Notes: generated by a model from the letters alone, not told the origin. Positions 36,001 to 49,545 are shown, counted from the stretch's first letter. The stretch: DNA of 64,000 nt from Papilionanthe hookeriana x Papilionanthe teres (GCA_022702705.1 CM040428.1:114622183-114686182), one strand, 5' to 3'. Numbers and translations: made by a program.

Positions 36001-37220
36001 TCTATGAAAATAAACTAATTTAAGCTTTTCAAACTTGAAATAGCTTAAACATCCATGGATTTGATCATAAAAATCAAAATTTTCTCAAAATTTTGGTTTT
36101 TTCTAGATGAGAGAAAAATCCATGGTAAAAATAAAAAATAATGAGTTTACCGTATCCGACCTCGAGATGAAGAAATCAAAGTGGATTTCAAGCCTCAAAA
36201 ACTCAAAATCCGGCTCTAAATGTGGATCTCTAGGTGGTATTTTCGGAAAAATACTGTGGACAAGGAAGCCTATGCATCAAAAATGGCATTCGGGTTCGCC
36301 GACCTAAGACGGCGCCTTCGAATTCGGCTCAGACGCCGACTCGCCCCTTTCCAAAAATTCGATTTAAATTTTCCACCAAATCATATCAAATTTGATTCCT
36401 AATTACTCTTATGAGAATATTTATCAATTTTATATCCTCCAAATATTTTTACTATCAATTTAAAATGATAGCATAGATCCACATAAATGTATCCAAATTC
36501 TTTCACTTCAAAATCCTTATATCCATTCTAAAATTAACAATCTTCAGTACAAGACTTGTATCAAGGTTCATCAAGCTTATAAATAACACAAACAATCAAC
36601 AAAGAAAATCCAACAACACACATTGAACAATTTAAGCAACAATACAATAGATATTCAAAACACTAAATCAAGATTCAATCACACCTAAAACACATATAAA
36701 ATATATTTAACACCGATCTTCAATTTCCATCTCTTTCGAAATGAAGTTTGCTAGGACCGAAAGGAGGAAAACCAACGCCCTTGGAAATTCCAAAGCCGTT
36801 CTCTCTCATAAATCCACTTGTTCTTCGCGTACATTTCTATTTCCGAGCGTCTTGATGCGCTCGCGGTGATCGATTAAAGTTTGGTTTGCTATTCCTTATG
36901 TTCATATTTGTGATACATCCTATGGAGATGATTACCAATAATTTGAAATTCTGATTCAATCTTATCCATTCGACTAAACATCTTCTCCAAACTACAGCAA
37001 TAAAACCATGAGAGATTTGTCACTTACCTCATTTCCATGATTTCCTCATCCAAGGCCTCCAAATCCTTCCTAACTCCTCCAAATTGAATTGCTCTGGTCA
37101 AAATTATTGTGTCTATGGGATTATGGACGAAAAATAGCTATAAATACAGAGATTTTGTGTGAAAAACTGAAAAAATTTGGTTTTTCCATGATCTGTAACT
37201 GACCCTCGATCCGCAAAGCA
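36001..37220 (-). other. Upstream part of unit 1, no intact gene
   Basis: Aligns with 41485-42790 of unit 2. It contains ATGAGAGAAAAATCCATGGTAA (36101) and a GC-rich GACGGCGCCTTCG block at 36305-36345. Remnants at 36730-37080 are equivalent to the coiled-coil-like ORF at 42427-42648, but here no frame is open. Confidence 0.4.
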
Positions 37221-37373
37221 ATGCACCAAAAACTTGGTTTGCAATCGCCAAAAAATGCAGTAATTTATGCTATCAAAAGTATGTTATAGCCAATACTTTT
37301 ACTCAAATAATATTAATAGCGGCTAGTGTATATAAATATAATTTCCATAAAAATATTTTACACACTAGAACTA
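37221..37373. other. Spacer between the two units
   Basis: AT-rich sequence between the end of unit 1 similarity and the CGCAAGTATACG start of unit 2. Nothing recognised. Confidence 0.3.
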
Positions 37374-38491
37374 CGCAAGTATACGTAACGTTTCAAATAA
37401 TATAAGGCTTTAAATAAAGACCCCATTATCAATCCCACGGCGGAGGATTATAGATTTTTTTTTAAATATTTTGATTTTATTTCTATGTATTTTTTAAAGT
37501 TAAAAAGTTAATATTTAATTTACTAGATGCGTAAATAAAGCAGTAAGAAAGTAATGGTTGACGTAAATCAAAATAAGCAAACAACTTTCTTCCTTTAATT
37601 AATCCAAGACTTTTTAGATAATGTAATATTCATGGAGAATATAAATTTATGGTATTGTGCTAAATAGAAGCATTCCTATTCTTTACCTTCGCTCGATAGT
37701 ATAAAGAACATTGGCTAATCTATAGATCAAAGTCTTGATGTATTGTTAGTAAAACGGAAACAATCTAGGCTCACACTACTAGATGTCCAAGGGTGGCTAT
37801 GGTCGGCCCTACTAGTGACCCTTTCCTTCTCTATAAACCAAATTACAAGAATTTTAGCCTCGTCACTCTAAAACTTTTCAATTCTACGCCCATTAAATAA
37901 TATCTTCCTAATTATATGCACTTCACCTCGAATAACCCGCGCAAGGCCTTCGACTACCCAAGGATTCATTTGATATCTACTAGTTAAGAATTCATCTCCT
38001 TCTAGGTCTCAAAAATCTTCAACAGATTTTAACAATTTAAATGACCAATTTAAATAGTAAATTAAGATCTCGTATTAATATCATCACAATGTTTAAAAAA
38101 ATATATTTTTTTAATTCTCCAACGAATTTTATATTATCTTATTTATCTTTTTCATAATTGAAAGAAGAAAGTAAAGTACTACTCGTAACACATTGAATTC
38201 AAACAACAAAACATATAAATAAAACTTTGAATCAAATACAAATACTTATCTCAAGTGTTTCTCCAATCGAACTCAATCCTTCCCGAATCCAAAGTAAATA
38301 GACTTCAAAAACACCGACTCTTCAAATACTCTCAATACAAACTCTAAATAAACTCACTAATTAATAAAAGAAAGTATAAATATGGCCCTTAAAATATTTC
38401 TCTAATTTCTCTTTCTAAAGGAACTATGGGGCTAGGGACTAGGTTAAAGTGCTATGGTTTGTGTGGTGATTTTTCTCTCTAAAGGAGTAGC

Positions 38492-38505
38492 CTCCTATTT
38501 ATAGG
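38492..38505 (-). promoter_or_regulatory. LTR TATA box, unit 2
   Basis: CCTATAAATAGGAG on the minus strand, at the same place in the unit as 32926-32940. Confidence 0.55.
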
Positions 38506-40259
38506 CTTTAAGGGTTCCGAGGCACCTCTTCAAAATGTGTCCATGTTCAATGAATCTTCTAGAAGGTGTTCAAGCACCTGCTGCTTGGAATCTGAGCATA
38601 GGTGCCGGACTCTGCGTCTAGATCTTCGCACCTTCACTGATCGCACCTCTTCTCGCAATCCTAACCGTTTCCAAGCGTCCAAATACAATGTATCACATGT
38701 CCTATAATCCAGGAATAACTGCCAATTCTAGATGGTCCAATAACCGCTAACACCATCGAAATAACCGTCCAAAAGTCATCAAAAATCTTACACTCGTATC
38801 AAACTAGCGCTTAGGCGTCTGAGCCCGGCGCCCAGGCTCCTGCATCAATTATTTTGACAATTTTGCATTTTTCGTTCCATTTTTGCTCCTTTTTTCCCTT
38901 CGAACATTTTTGCATCACCTACATCCAAACACAAAATTACCTTTCATTAAAGCATAACATCCTTAATAATTTGATGAAAATCATGGCATAAAAATAGGTA
39001 TTTTTTATGGATCCAAAACCTCAAACATAAACGTTACTTGTCCTCAAGTAACCATTTTTTACTATATAAAATGTATAATAATTGGAATAAAAGGTAAATA
39101 TTTAAGATTTCTTATAATTTTTTATTTTATAAAGGCTTTAGTAAATCATTAACTAAATTTAACTAAAAAAGTTTAATTTTAAGAATCTAAATTAATATTT
39201 AACTACCAAATCATAAGATTTCAAAAATTTTTCATTCACTTAAAAATAATTTCCTATAGTTTATTATATTAAGATCACATAATATTTATAAGAAAAAGAT
39301 CTTCATGAAAATCTTTTCTTATTAAAGATACATGCTTAAAAATTAAGTAAAATATGTAATCAGCTTTTTTCTTATAAGCAATTCAAATGAAGCCAATTTT
39401 TGATTAGACATCTCCTCAAGCTTCTCCTTTCTCTTAGTGTTTTTTTTTCTTTTTTTTAAAGAGAGATTACTATATCTGGATAGCCTGTTAATGGTTTTGA
39501 ACTTCGCTATCTTAAATTTATATTTTTCAAACTTATACATTTTCACTTAATTACTATAACATGAATATTTCAAAAAGAATTTCAATCTTTTCTTTTCAAG
39601 TTATAATTTTTTATTTCTTAATACTTCTAAAATTCAATTATTTCTACTATGAATAGAAAATTTTCTTAATCTTACTCTTCTTTAAGTTCAATGAATTTTA
39701 TTCTTAAAATCAATCAAAGTTATTAAAATTTTGGTTAAGTCTACTAAATTATTTATAATTTCAAAAATTTTAATGATCTTAAATAGATTCTTCATTCCTT
39801 ATGTTATACATATTTTTTAGAAAATATTAGTTCATTAAGAATAAATAAAATTTATATTTGCATGTATTTTCCTCTCCTAAACTTAAGTTTTGGTATATCA
39901 TGAAAATTTAAAGTATGAGAGAAAGAAAGGTATAATTAAAAAAGGAATTTTTATAAGTATGTAAACATACGAAAATTAAAAATTACTTCATACATGCTTT
40001 TATGAATATTAATTAAAATAATGAAGCATATATAAAAGTATTAAGGCTCATCATTTTTTTTTATATCGCATTTAATTAAATGACTATACTACTAATAGTA
40101 ATGTAAAACAACAACATTACTAATCATTTAATGCTAAACGTAGGTCAAACAAAATAAACATTAATTTATCCAAATTTCAGTCTTCAACACAATACAATGA
40201 AATATTTAAAATAGTCTCTAACATCAAACAATTCACACAAAGTTTCATAATCAAATTCA

Positions 40260-41480
40260 CTAATAAACAACAAACAAACACTGGCAAACAAGAAATAAAC
40301 TAACAACAAGAATCAAAGACATCCCGCAGGTAACCAAGCTACTAATCACTATCTGTAGCCTCATCATCGTCATCACTAAAAGAAAACTCCACATTCTTGG
40401 GATCAACATACGGTGAAAATCTAGGACATGTAGGAAACTGAACATCATGCTCACCCTTCAAGAATCTCACTAAAGACTCGAATACTCAGCATCATACTCA
40501 CTTTTCCTTTGCAAACTTCAAATAAATGATCAATCTTCTTGTCTATAGTATCACTCTGCTGCTGAGTTAGAAATAACTCATTCCCGTCGCTTCCAGAAAT
40601 CGATCATGCATCGATTCCTAAAAACTAGATAATGGCTCAACAAGAGAAGTGAAAGTCTAGAAGTAGAAGCTCAAACGGAGGAAAATGTGGCGGTAGCTAC
40701 CAAAGAGATCTTTCCTCAAGATGATCATAAATGCTAACACTCTCCCGCCCAATTGGCTTTGTAATATTCAACTTCTCCTCCGATATATCAAGATAAACTC
40801 CATTGCTCACATAAAGAATGAATCAAGTGATGGGAATCGTAATCCCACTAAGTGCCGGACTCCACAATCGATTCTAATCGAATCATCATAAACACACGTC
40901 AACATCTATTCTTATTTCCTCTCCCGAATGCAAGAGTTCGAGATAGCTCGATCTATGGTAACTTCACTCGGTGGTTGGAAGGTATGGAAGTCTAGCGTAA
41001 ATAAAATAATTGCATGCCTTTCAAATATCATCTAGCTTAGAAGATTCGTTTACCCGTTTGTCGTTCGATCTTCCAAGCCCAAAGGCTATCAGATATGCAA
41101 TAATCATCTCAAGATCTCTCGTATGGAGATAAACCAGAATAGTAGCACGATGGTAAGTGGCGTGCCGTAGAAAATATTGATCCATTCCGGAGTAAATCTT
41201 TCTCTCGACACTTCTAACGAAGACTCGTAGTCTTCCGCATCCAAAAAGTTGGCATAAAACTTGCGTACAATAGGAATAACGGCAAGTAACAAGAGCGGGA
41301 AATAGAATTTGGTCATACAGTAACGATCGTGTTCTCGATCATTTCACCAAGATTGTAAAAGCTGCTCTCCGAGATAAACTTTCTGACGTCGCAATCGTGA
41401 TAACAAAAATGCGCCGCCGCAGTCAAAAACTTCGTTGCTGTCACTCTTTCTCGTTGCCTTCTTGTTTAGATTTTTGTGTC
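40260..41480 (-). pseudogene. Athila accessory gene remnant (putative plant transposon protein type), unit 2
   Basis: The frame at 41316-41104 reads VIPIVRKFYANFLDAEDY and then FTPEWINIFYGTP. This is the characteristic N-terminal block of the plant transposon protein family (REFYAN ... INxFYGLP). Downstream pieces in other frames include PIGRESVSIYDH-like sequence near 40740 and an acidic C-terminal tail (FSFSDDDDEATDSD in one frame near 40350-40390). Stops and frameshifts break it throughout. No catalytic residues are known for the family, so no function can be given. Confidence 0.5.
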
Positions 41481-42279
41481 ATCTAAACGTGAAAATAAAC
41501 ACAAATAAATTTATGAATCAAATATTTAAACTCTTTTTAAGCTTATGAAAACTCTAAAATGAGTTTAAAAATCCATGGAGAAACTCTTAAAATCAAAAAT
41601 TTTCTCAAATTTGTTTTATAAAAGGAGAAAACCTATGGTAAGAATTAAAAATATATGGATTAGAAGGTAGATCTGACCTCGAGATGAAGAAATCAAGTGA
41701 TTGGGGTTTAAAAATTTAATGCTATCGACCTCAAGATGGATCTAGGGGGTGTATTTTCACGAAAACGAGTGAAGGATGAATCTAGGTATCAACCATATTT
41801 AATGGGATTTAAATGCTAATTTTCGGTAAGAAGGTTGTAGACCATACTAGGCGCCGAATTCGGGAGCCTAGGCGCCGACTCTCCTTTTACAAAAAATCAC
41901 TTTAAAAATTTTCTTTTCCACCAAAAACTCATATATTCAAATTCCAATTACTTCATATTAGAGTAGTGCTTCAGTTTTCAACTTCTAAAATATTTCCTGT
42001 AAAATTTTAAAATTTAAAAATTAAATACACCAATTAAACACAAGATTTAAATCAAACTCTTCTAATTCCATTCATAATCTTCAATTTTGGCTCAATACAA
42101 TACAGATAAGTATAGTAATATGATTCAAGTCCTAACAAACATTCAAACTAGTACACTAAAAAATACAACACACATTAAACAATAAAACAAATACACAAAC
42201 AATACAATCAATTTACCAAATCGATACAATGACACACTAATAAAAGTCTGTGACTACGTAACAATAACTATCTAATCTT

Positions 42280-42660
42280 CAAATTAGAAATTTCCATTCT
42301 CTTCGCAAGGAAGATTACTAGGCCTACTGGGAAAAATACTAACATCCTTAGAAAATCTATAGCCATTTTCTCAACGATCCATTTGTTCTTCGCATACATT
42401 CCACTCGAGCATCTCTGAGCAAGCCGCTAGATGATCAACTGCTTCGCCCGCCATTCCGTATGTTCAATTTGATGATACATCTCATGGTAGCGATCTCCAA
42501 TACTTTTGAATTCTACTTCAAACTTATCTAGATGACTTTGAAATTTTCTCCAAACTAACAAATATAAAACCACCGAAGTAGGGCCGAGGATCCTTTCGAA
42601 CCTTTTTTCTCTAGCCTCTTCTCCAAGATTTCTTCTCCATTTCTTCAAAATCCTCTCTAA
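42280..42660 (-). pseudogene. Coiled-coil-like accessory fragment, unit 2
   Basis: A 73-residue open frame (42648-42427) is rich in charged residues (WRRNLGEEAREKRFERI, then FEVEFKSIGDRYHEMYHQ). It continues past a stop into a YAKNKWIVEKMAI-like stretch. Spacing of hydrophobic and charged residues suggests a coiled coil. The equivalent in unit 1 (36730-37080) is more decayed. Probably part of the accessory protein; function unknown. Confidence 0.3.
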
Positions 42661-42790
42661 TCACTCAATAATGAAGTGTCTAGGTCGTAATTTTGGCTGC
42701 CAGGGATCGTGGATGAAGATGGGTAATTTGGAGGAGAAAACGTGAAAAACACTTTTTTTGTTTTTTAAACTATCCAAGAATTGTAGCGCT

Positions 42791-43589
42791 TAGACGCCAA
42801 ATCCGGCGCCTAGGTGCCAGAACCATCGATGGCTACGCTTTACTCCGGCGCTTAGGCACCAAATTCTTGCGCCAGCGCCGAAACCATGTTCGACTCCGTT
42901 TCGCTCTAACGGGGCCAAATTTCAAAGTTTCGTTCTCCAAAATAGGTAAATTAGAATGGTAAGATCAATATAGACATAGTGACACAAATTATAAACAATC
43001 ATAATGAAGGTTAACTTGATCTCCTTTTTTACTCACATATGAAATGGAGGATCCAAAGTCCAAACTTTATATACTTCGAGATAACTTTTAGCTTAAGTCA
43101 ATGAAGACTTGTTAGCGTCCAATTTTCTCAAGTTATATAAAATTAGTCAAGATCGAGGCATAACCTTTACATTAAAAATGAAAACACACAAAAGTAAATA
43201 TGGGTTGCCCGACTCCAATTACGTCTTTAATCAGGTAGACTCAACTCATAAGCCTCTTTATAGATCATTTTAATGTCTCCCAAATAAGGCTTCAAATTAA
43301 TCCGTTAACTTTAAATATTTTTCCCGTTTTGGGGACTTTTAATATCCACATCTCCATAATGGTATACTTTCTCAATTATATATGGTCACATCCATTTAGA
43401 TTTTAATTTTCCAGGAAAAGTCTTAAACGAGTATTAAATAATACTTCTATCTGTGCTCGAATATTTTTCCCGAAATCTTTTTATCATGTAACATCTTCAT
43501 TTTCTCTTTATAAATTTTTGCATTTTCATATTATTCATTTCTTATTTCATCCATCTCATTTTTCTCCCCGCAATATTCAAATAAAATTA
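42791..43589. other. Non-coding stretch between unit 2 and pol remnant
   Basis: It continues directly from a GC-rich block at 42780-42890 (GGCGCCTAGGTGCC, GCGCTTAGGCACC) related to the LTR GC block. The rest is AT-rich, with no gene recognised. Confidence 0.4.
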
Positions 43590-46071
43590 AATTCCTTTAT
43601 CGCCAATAAGCTTTATGTTCAAGTTCACTGTGTAAGTGACAATGTTTACCATAAATTAACCGGTAAGGTAACATTCGATTGGTGTCTTATAAGCTGTTCT
43701 ATAAGCCCATAATGCAGAATCAAGTTCATCAACCCAATCACTTTTGTAGATTACCACTTTCTAAAATTCTTTAATTTCTAGGTTCGATACTTCATTCATT
43801 CCACTTGTTTGAGGGTGATACGCAATGTACTCCGTGTTTGATTCCAATTTTTGTCCAAGAATAATTGAATCTTTATATTTCTAAAATGACTTCCACCATC
43901 TGTGATAATTACCTTAGCATTCTAAATCTAAAAATCATTTTCTTTAAAAATTTCAAAACACTTTTTTGGAATCATGCTTAAAAGTTTTCACAAATTTCTT
44001 CAATCCACTTTGAAACATAATTAATCACACAAAATATAAATCTTTCCCGATGATGGTACAAATGGTCCCATAAAATCTAAACCCCATATATCAAAAATTT
44101 CAACTTCCAATATATGTCTTAAAGGCATTTCATCTTTTCTAGATATATTTCCCCATCCTTTCTATACATTATCACATGTTTTCACATAATGTCTCACATC
44201 TTTAAACAAGGTAGGCCAATAAAATCCTGAATTTAAAAATTTTAATGCAGTTTTATTTACCTGTGTTGTCCTCAAAAATCGGGATCATGACATTTTTGAA
44301 TAATAGCAAAAGTTTCTTCATAAGATACACATCTTCGAATTACGTAATCTCTCTTCCTAATTTAAATAAATGAGTATCTTCCCAAAAATAAGATTTAGCA
44401 TCATTTTTAAATTTCTTAATATATTTGTTAATCAATTCATAAGGTAGAATATTTGCCAACTAAATAGTTAACTATATCCACATACCAAGGTGTCTGCATC
44501 CTCGAATAACATATAAATGTTCATCAAAGAAATTTCTCATTTATGTTTTCCTCGCAATAACATCATTCTTAATTCTAGATAAATGATCAACAATTTGGTT
44601 ATCAGTTCCTTCTATCCACTATTTGAAAATCATACCTTTGTACGTAAAACTCCATCTACTACTTCAGTTTAGCATCTTTTTTTGTCATTAAATATTTAAT
44701 GTTTTAATGATCAGCATGAACTATGAATTGGGTACCAAGAAGATAAGGTCTAAATTTATCAAAGGTATGACTATGTTTAAAAGCTCTTTCTCAGTAAATG
44801 AGGTGTAATTTTCGAGTTTCAGTAAGAGTTTTACTATCATAATATATAACTTTGAAAATTTTTCATATTTTTGTCCCAATACAAACTCGAATTGCAAAAT
44901 CACTTGCATCACATATTAATTCATTGTTTATTCCAATTAGTAATAATTAATAGTGCAATTATTAATTTTTCTTTAAAATATCAGCATTAATACAAGCCAT
45001 TAAATTCAAATTTAGCTTCTTTTCGAAAGAATTCATCAAGAGTATTTAGCAATTTTAAAATCCTTTATATATCTTCTATAAAATCCAGCATGAACCAGAA
45101 AACTTCTCACATCAGTAATCGTAGAAGGTGGTCGCAGTTTAGCAATAATTTTCACTTTGCTTCGATCAACTTCCATCCTTTGAATCTGTGACCAATTACA
45201 ATGCTTTCACACATAAATTGAGATTTTTCCCAAGCTCGTAATAAATTTGTTTCTTCACATCTTTTCAAAACTTTGGAAACATTTTCCAAACAAGATTCAA
45301 AAGAAGTTCCAAAGACTGAAAAATTGTCCATAAATATTTCAATTCCTTTTCATTAATCAAATCACAAAATATCGACATCATACATCTTTGAAAGTTATGT
45401 GTGCATTACATAAACTGAAAGGTATTCTTCTAAACACAAATGTTCCATAAGGACTTGTAAATGTTGTTTTCTCTTGGTCCTCAGGAGCGAGCTGTGTAAT
45501 TGATGATAATCCAGAATATCCATCCGTAAAATAGAACATGAGTGTCCAACTAATTTATCAAGCATTTGATCCAAGAAAGGTAAAGAAAAATGATCCTTTC
45601 TAGTGGTATTATTTAATTACCGATAATCAATGCAAATTCGCCATCCAGTAACTTGTCTTTAGGAATTAGTTCATTTTTATCATCGACAAATGATACATCT
45701 TTCTTTGGAACACAACGAATAGGACTTACTCCATTGACTATCTCGAAATAGATAAATAATTCTAGCATCTAAATCCATTTTAAAATTTCTTTTTTAACAA
45801 CCTCTTTCATGATAGGATTTAATCTTCTTTTGAGGTTTAATAGTAGGTTTAAAATCTTCTTCCATTAAAATTCTATGCATACAAGATGGAAGGGCTTATT
45901 CCTCTTATATCAGCAATAGGTCTGAATTCAAAGCTTTCTTATAATTCTTTAACACTCCTATCGCTTTTTCTTCGATCTAAACTTACTGAAGAAATAATAA
46001 CAGGTAAAGTTAATGAATTTCCAAGAAAAGTATACTTTAAATGTGCAGGTAACATTTTTAATTCTAGTTAA
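43590..46071 (-). pseudogene. Athila-like Ty3/gypsy pol remnant (RT, RNase H, integrase)
   Basis: Minus-strand order is canonical. LPAHLKYTFLGN (about 46040) and FRPIADIRGISPSI (about 45900) mark the segment before RT. RT follows with WRICIDYR (45640), TRKDHFSLPFLDQMLDKLV and FMDNFSVFGTSFESCL (about 45330), where the catalytic FMDD is FMDN. RNase H keeps ENYTSFTEKELLNIV (44800). Integrase has GFYWPTLFKDVRHYVKTCD (44170-44228), ISRKDEMPLRHILEVEIFDI, VIITDGGSHF (43900) and LDSALWAYRTAYKTPI (43700). Many stops and frameshifts mean no protein is made. These motifs match the Athila-type branch rather than the Tat-like integrases at 3.8 and 55.8 kb. Confidence 0.8.
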
Positions 46072-46395
46072 GGGGCTTTTTAATTGAGGGTAAAAGTATG
46101 TCATTTTGTGTTATGTCCAAAATTTTCCATTTATCTTTAATATAATGAGTTTCTTTAGACAATTCTTCTTCTTTTTAGTTCTTCATTTTCATCAGTTAAT
46201 AATTCAATTTTTTCTTCGAAATAACTTTACATCTTTTCGATAATGTTTTTCAATTATATAATCAATAATATCCATTTTGATAACATTTTTTTGTTTATCG
46301 AGTACTTCATTGATTTAAGAACATTGAATTTAATCCCATGACCATTAACTCTCACATATTAATTCTCCTTTTGCATATCAATCATAGTTTATCCG
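46072..46395. other. AT-rich flank upstream of the pol remnant
   Basis: Would hold the end of gag and protease on the minus strand, but no motif is recognisable. It ends where the GGTCAACA terminus of the long repeat begins. Confidence 0.3.
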
Positions 46396-48734
46396 TGTTG
46401 ACCTCATTGGACGAGGTCTTCTCTTCCTCTTTACAGCTAGATCTAGCCTTAGGCTTTTCCTTCGACTATCTTAGAGGACTTAGAATTTGGAACCATCCTT
46501 TAGAAATTTAAACCACTTCTTGTCTCCCCGCAAACCCCACAAGCTTGATAGTAGACCCCTAATCACCTAGAGGGTCAGAAACTAAAAGCAGAGATTTAAA
46601 GGATGAGTGCCTCATGTGACTCTGCCTTAGACTACCCCGAGTAGCTTGGTCTCGGTGAAGGTTGACTACATACTCACTACACTCATACTCTACACTCCCA
46701 CACACACAATCCAAATCCTAAAACCACACCCATACCCAACTTGATTCCCTGACTCATGTAGGCAGTTCATGGGATGACCTAACCCCTAAGCCCCCGGTTA
46801 CAGGGTTAGAACAACATGTTGAATGCCTCAAATGAGTCCTCTCATGGCTCATATAGTCTTAATATGGCTTCATGGCTCAATCAAAGTGATTCCATTTCAC
46901 TCATATTTGATCAATCTTCTTTTCCAAATTTCAATTTTTGACCCCGAGGACCCTACACCTATCAAACCTACCAAAAGCCCTTAAAATCATTCAAATCCTC
47001 CAAAATTCCCAAATCACCCAAAATTCTCCAAAATTAGCCCTAAACATTTCCTCACCAATAAAATTGATCATCCATAGCCAAAAATACCAAAGATTCCAAA
47101 AATACCCCCAAATACCTTCAAATGCCCAAAATACCCCTCTTAGCCAAAAAAATCCAAAAATTCAGAAAATTCCTAGAAAATTGAGAAAATCCCAAATATT
47201 CCCAATTTCATTTTGTCTAACTACATCATGGGCCAATTGCCAATTTACCCCACGTTTACTAAAACCCCAATTTAGCCCATTCTTAACCTATGTGAACCCA
47301 ATGTCAAACCAAACCTACCGAATCGACCTCAATTTCGTCCAATTCAATTCTAAACTTCAATTTAACATCCACAATATCAATCTAGACCAAATCCAAGTCC
47401 AATTTGATTGGCATTTGAATCCAATTTCATTTTTTAAGCTTAAAGCCCAATTTTGACCCATGACCTAAACTTAGCCCAAACCAACCCAATTCAATCCTAA
47501 TTTGACCCAAATCTTTTCTAAAACCTTCATAACATCCCCACAAACAAAAACTAATATGATTCGCCCAAAATTTAGACCCAAACCCTACTCAAATTAACCC
47601 AAAACCAAAGGCCCAATTTCGACTCTAACCCAAACCTAACCCAAATAAGCCCAAACCCCAAAATCAAAACCCAACCAAAGTTAAAAACTCCTTTTAAAAC
47701 ACTCACAAACATTTCCCAACATTAATTTCATATCAATTTCAACCCTAGTCTCCAACATCGGGGCCCAACTTAGCCCAATTTGACCTACCTTGGCCCATTT
47801 ACCAAAGAGGCCCAAATCCAACCCAAATCACTCAAACTCATTTCAAATCACCATGACATATCCCTAAACCAAACCCAACTATTATTTGGCCCAAACTTCT
47901 ACAAAATTTCCATCCATGAATTCATTCTTAAACCTAAAGGCTCATCCCCTTTAGCCTTCCTAAAAGCCCATCAAAAATGATTTCAAAAGGCCCAAAATTC
48001 ATCCAAAGCCCACATGACACTTCCCCTCATCATCCATTTAATCAAAATCACCCTAAGTTTCAAAATCATCATTAAACCATTACAAATCAAGCTTCATGAA
48101 AATTCTCCACCAAAGTACCAAAATTCCTAAATTCTACTTCCATGAAATCAAGCCAAGCCATCCTAAGCCATAGGCAAGCCATGAAGCCATGCATGAGCCA
48201 CATGGAAGCCATGAGAGCCTCTTTACATGTCACCATGCCATTTCGGGGCAAAAGAAGGAGACTCTTTCCTTAATCTCCTAAAGTCATTAGCCTTAATCCA
48301 TGATTCCCCTTAACCCAAATTTAATCTAAATATTCTTAGAAAGAGACCTCACCACCTTTGACCAGCTGACCTAACTTATTTTCTCAAACTTAAACCAGGT
48401 CATGGGGAGGTGAACCCAACCTTAAACACATGGGTTGACCCAAACCAAGCCAAAATGGCCTCTTCCCCATTCCATTCCAAGCCATCCTCTTTACATGGCA
48501 AGGCCCAATCGACTGCACAAACCTCCAACTCGACCGACTCCGGACCTCGAGGGTGACCCATGCCTGCCTGCCACCCACCGGATCGCCGGAAAACACCACA
48601 CCCGAGAGCTCACATGAGCCAACATTGAAATTCCCCATCGAGCCGCCCCAAGTCCAAAGGGGCTACCATGGCTGTTCTTCCCTGACCTAAGCAGCTGATC
48701 CCAAGCCCTAACTCCCTGGGAGGCCCTCCGGCCT

Positions 48735-48747
48735 CTCCTATTTAAAC
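48735..48747. promoter_or_regulatory. Conserved TATTTAAA TATA-like motif of the long repeat
   Basis: CTCCTATTTAAAC, the same position within the repeat as 59405-59417 and the inverted 22560-22575 motif. Confidence 0.4.
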
Positions 48748-49339
48748 ACCACCACCTCTCGGCCAAATGAGGTGCCGAAACAAACCTTAAGGAAACTCGC
48801 CAAAATTGTTCCGTACTAGTCCCCACACATAGAGAACTTGATCCCCACTGAAATCCCCTGCTATTTCCTCTTTGTGAGCTCAATTTCAGAGTTGAAATCC
48901 AAGCCCAAAACCAGGACACTTCTCCACAGTGAGCCAATCCCCAAATTGATTGGTCCCACACCTTCACCAGACCAAGAGAAGAAGTTTACCAAAGAAAGCC
49001 CCCAAAGCCAGCCATTGCTTCCCCTGTACCTCCAAGCTTTGGTGGATCTGCCATGGTCGAAATCATACCTAGAAAATTCACCAGGCCAAGGGACTTCATC
49101 TGGAGCTTGTCCTGACCCAATCAAAAGTGACACAACTCTCGCATCGAAGCTTCACTTTCCGAGCAAAGGTATGGACTCACTCTTCTCTTCCCGAGCTTAC
49201 AAGAGATTCTCCATTTAATTTGAATCAATTTCAATGCATGTTTACTTCGGATGTATTCGCCTTCAAGACGAATCCATAGAGCATAAGAACACAAAAATCC
49301 ATTGAGAATCGAGTGAGAAATTAGGGTTAGAAGGTTACG

Positions 49340-49545
49340 CTCACGGTTCACACCCGCCGTAGACGATGACCCGGGAGCCGCCTGGACGCGTGTGGCCGAG
49401 CGTACGGCCGGATTGCGCCGGACGGAGCAATGGGACACGAACTGCGGGCCGCGTGGCATCCTGGCCGCATGGCGGCGCTGAATCAAAAGACGACGCGTGG
49501 AGCTTCGGAGACGCCGAGGCCGACGCGGCGCCGCGTGGATAAGTA
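49340..49545. other. CpG-rich block within the long repeat
   Basis: A sharply GC- and CpG-rich 200 bp island in AT-rich DNA, ending GCGGCGCCGCGTGGATAAGTAGG. Homologous blocks lie at 17150-17325, 21775-21965 and 60005-60215. It retains more CpG than expected for old methylated repeats. Confidence 0.6.

Larger units (their letters stand above)
31794..37220 (-). mobile_element. Athila-type LTR plus accessory-gene unit, copy 1 of a direct duplication
   Basis: Begins CGCAAGTATACG and is repeated in the same orientation 5.58 kb later. Shared landmarks: CTAGATGTCCA-A-GGCTATG-TCGGCCCTAC, CCTTTCATTAAAGCATAA, GCATAAAAATGAGTATTTTTT, GATAGCCTGTTAATG. Read on the minus strand it runs accessory-gene remnants, then an LTR-like part with a TATA box and GC-rich GCGCCTAGGCG block, ending at 31794. 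The unit pair probably arose by unequal recombination between LTRs of one element. Confidence 0.6.
37374..42790 (-). mobile_element. Athila-type LTR plus accessory-gene unit, copy 2 of a direct duplication
   Basis: Direct repeat of 31794-37220, diverged by substitutions and short indels. It lies next to decayed Athila-like pol (43590-46071) on the same minus strand. On that strand the order is pol, accessory gene, LTR-like part, as expected for Athila-type elements with a gene after pol. Confidence 0.6.

Noticed and set aside
46938..47456. 172-codon ORF rich in Pro, Asn and Lys
   Set aside because: Low-complexity CCAAA/AAATT sequence; its counterpart at 57578 is broken.
48491..48967. 158-codon minus-strand ORF, and the 126-codon + strand ORF at 48838-49218
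   Set aside because: The two overlap on opposite strands, and neither frame is preserved in the copy at 59.1-59.9 kb.
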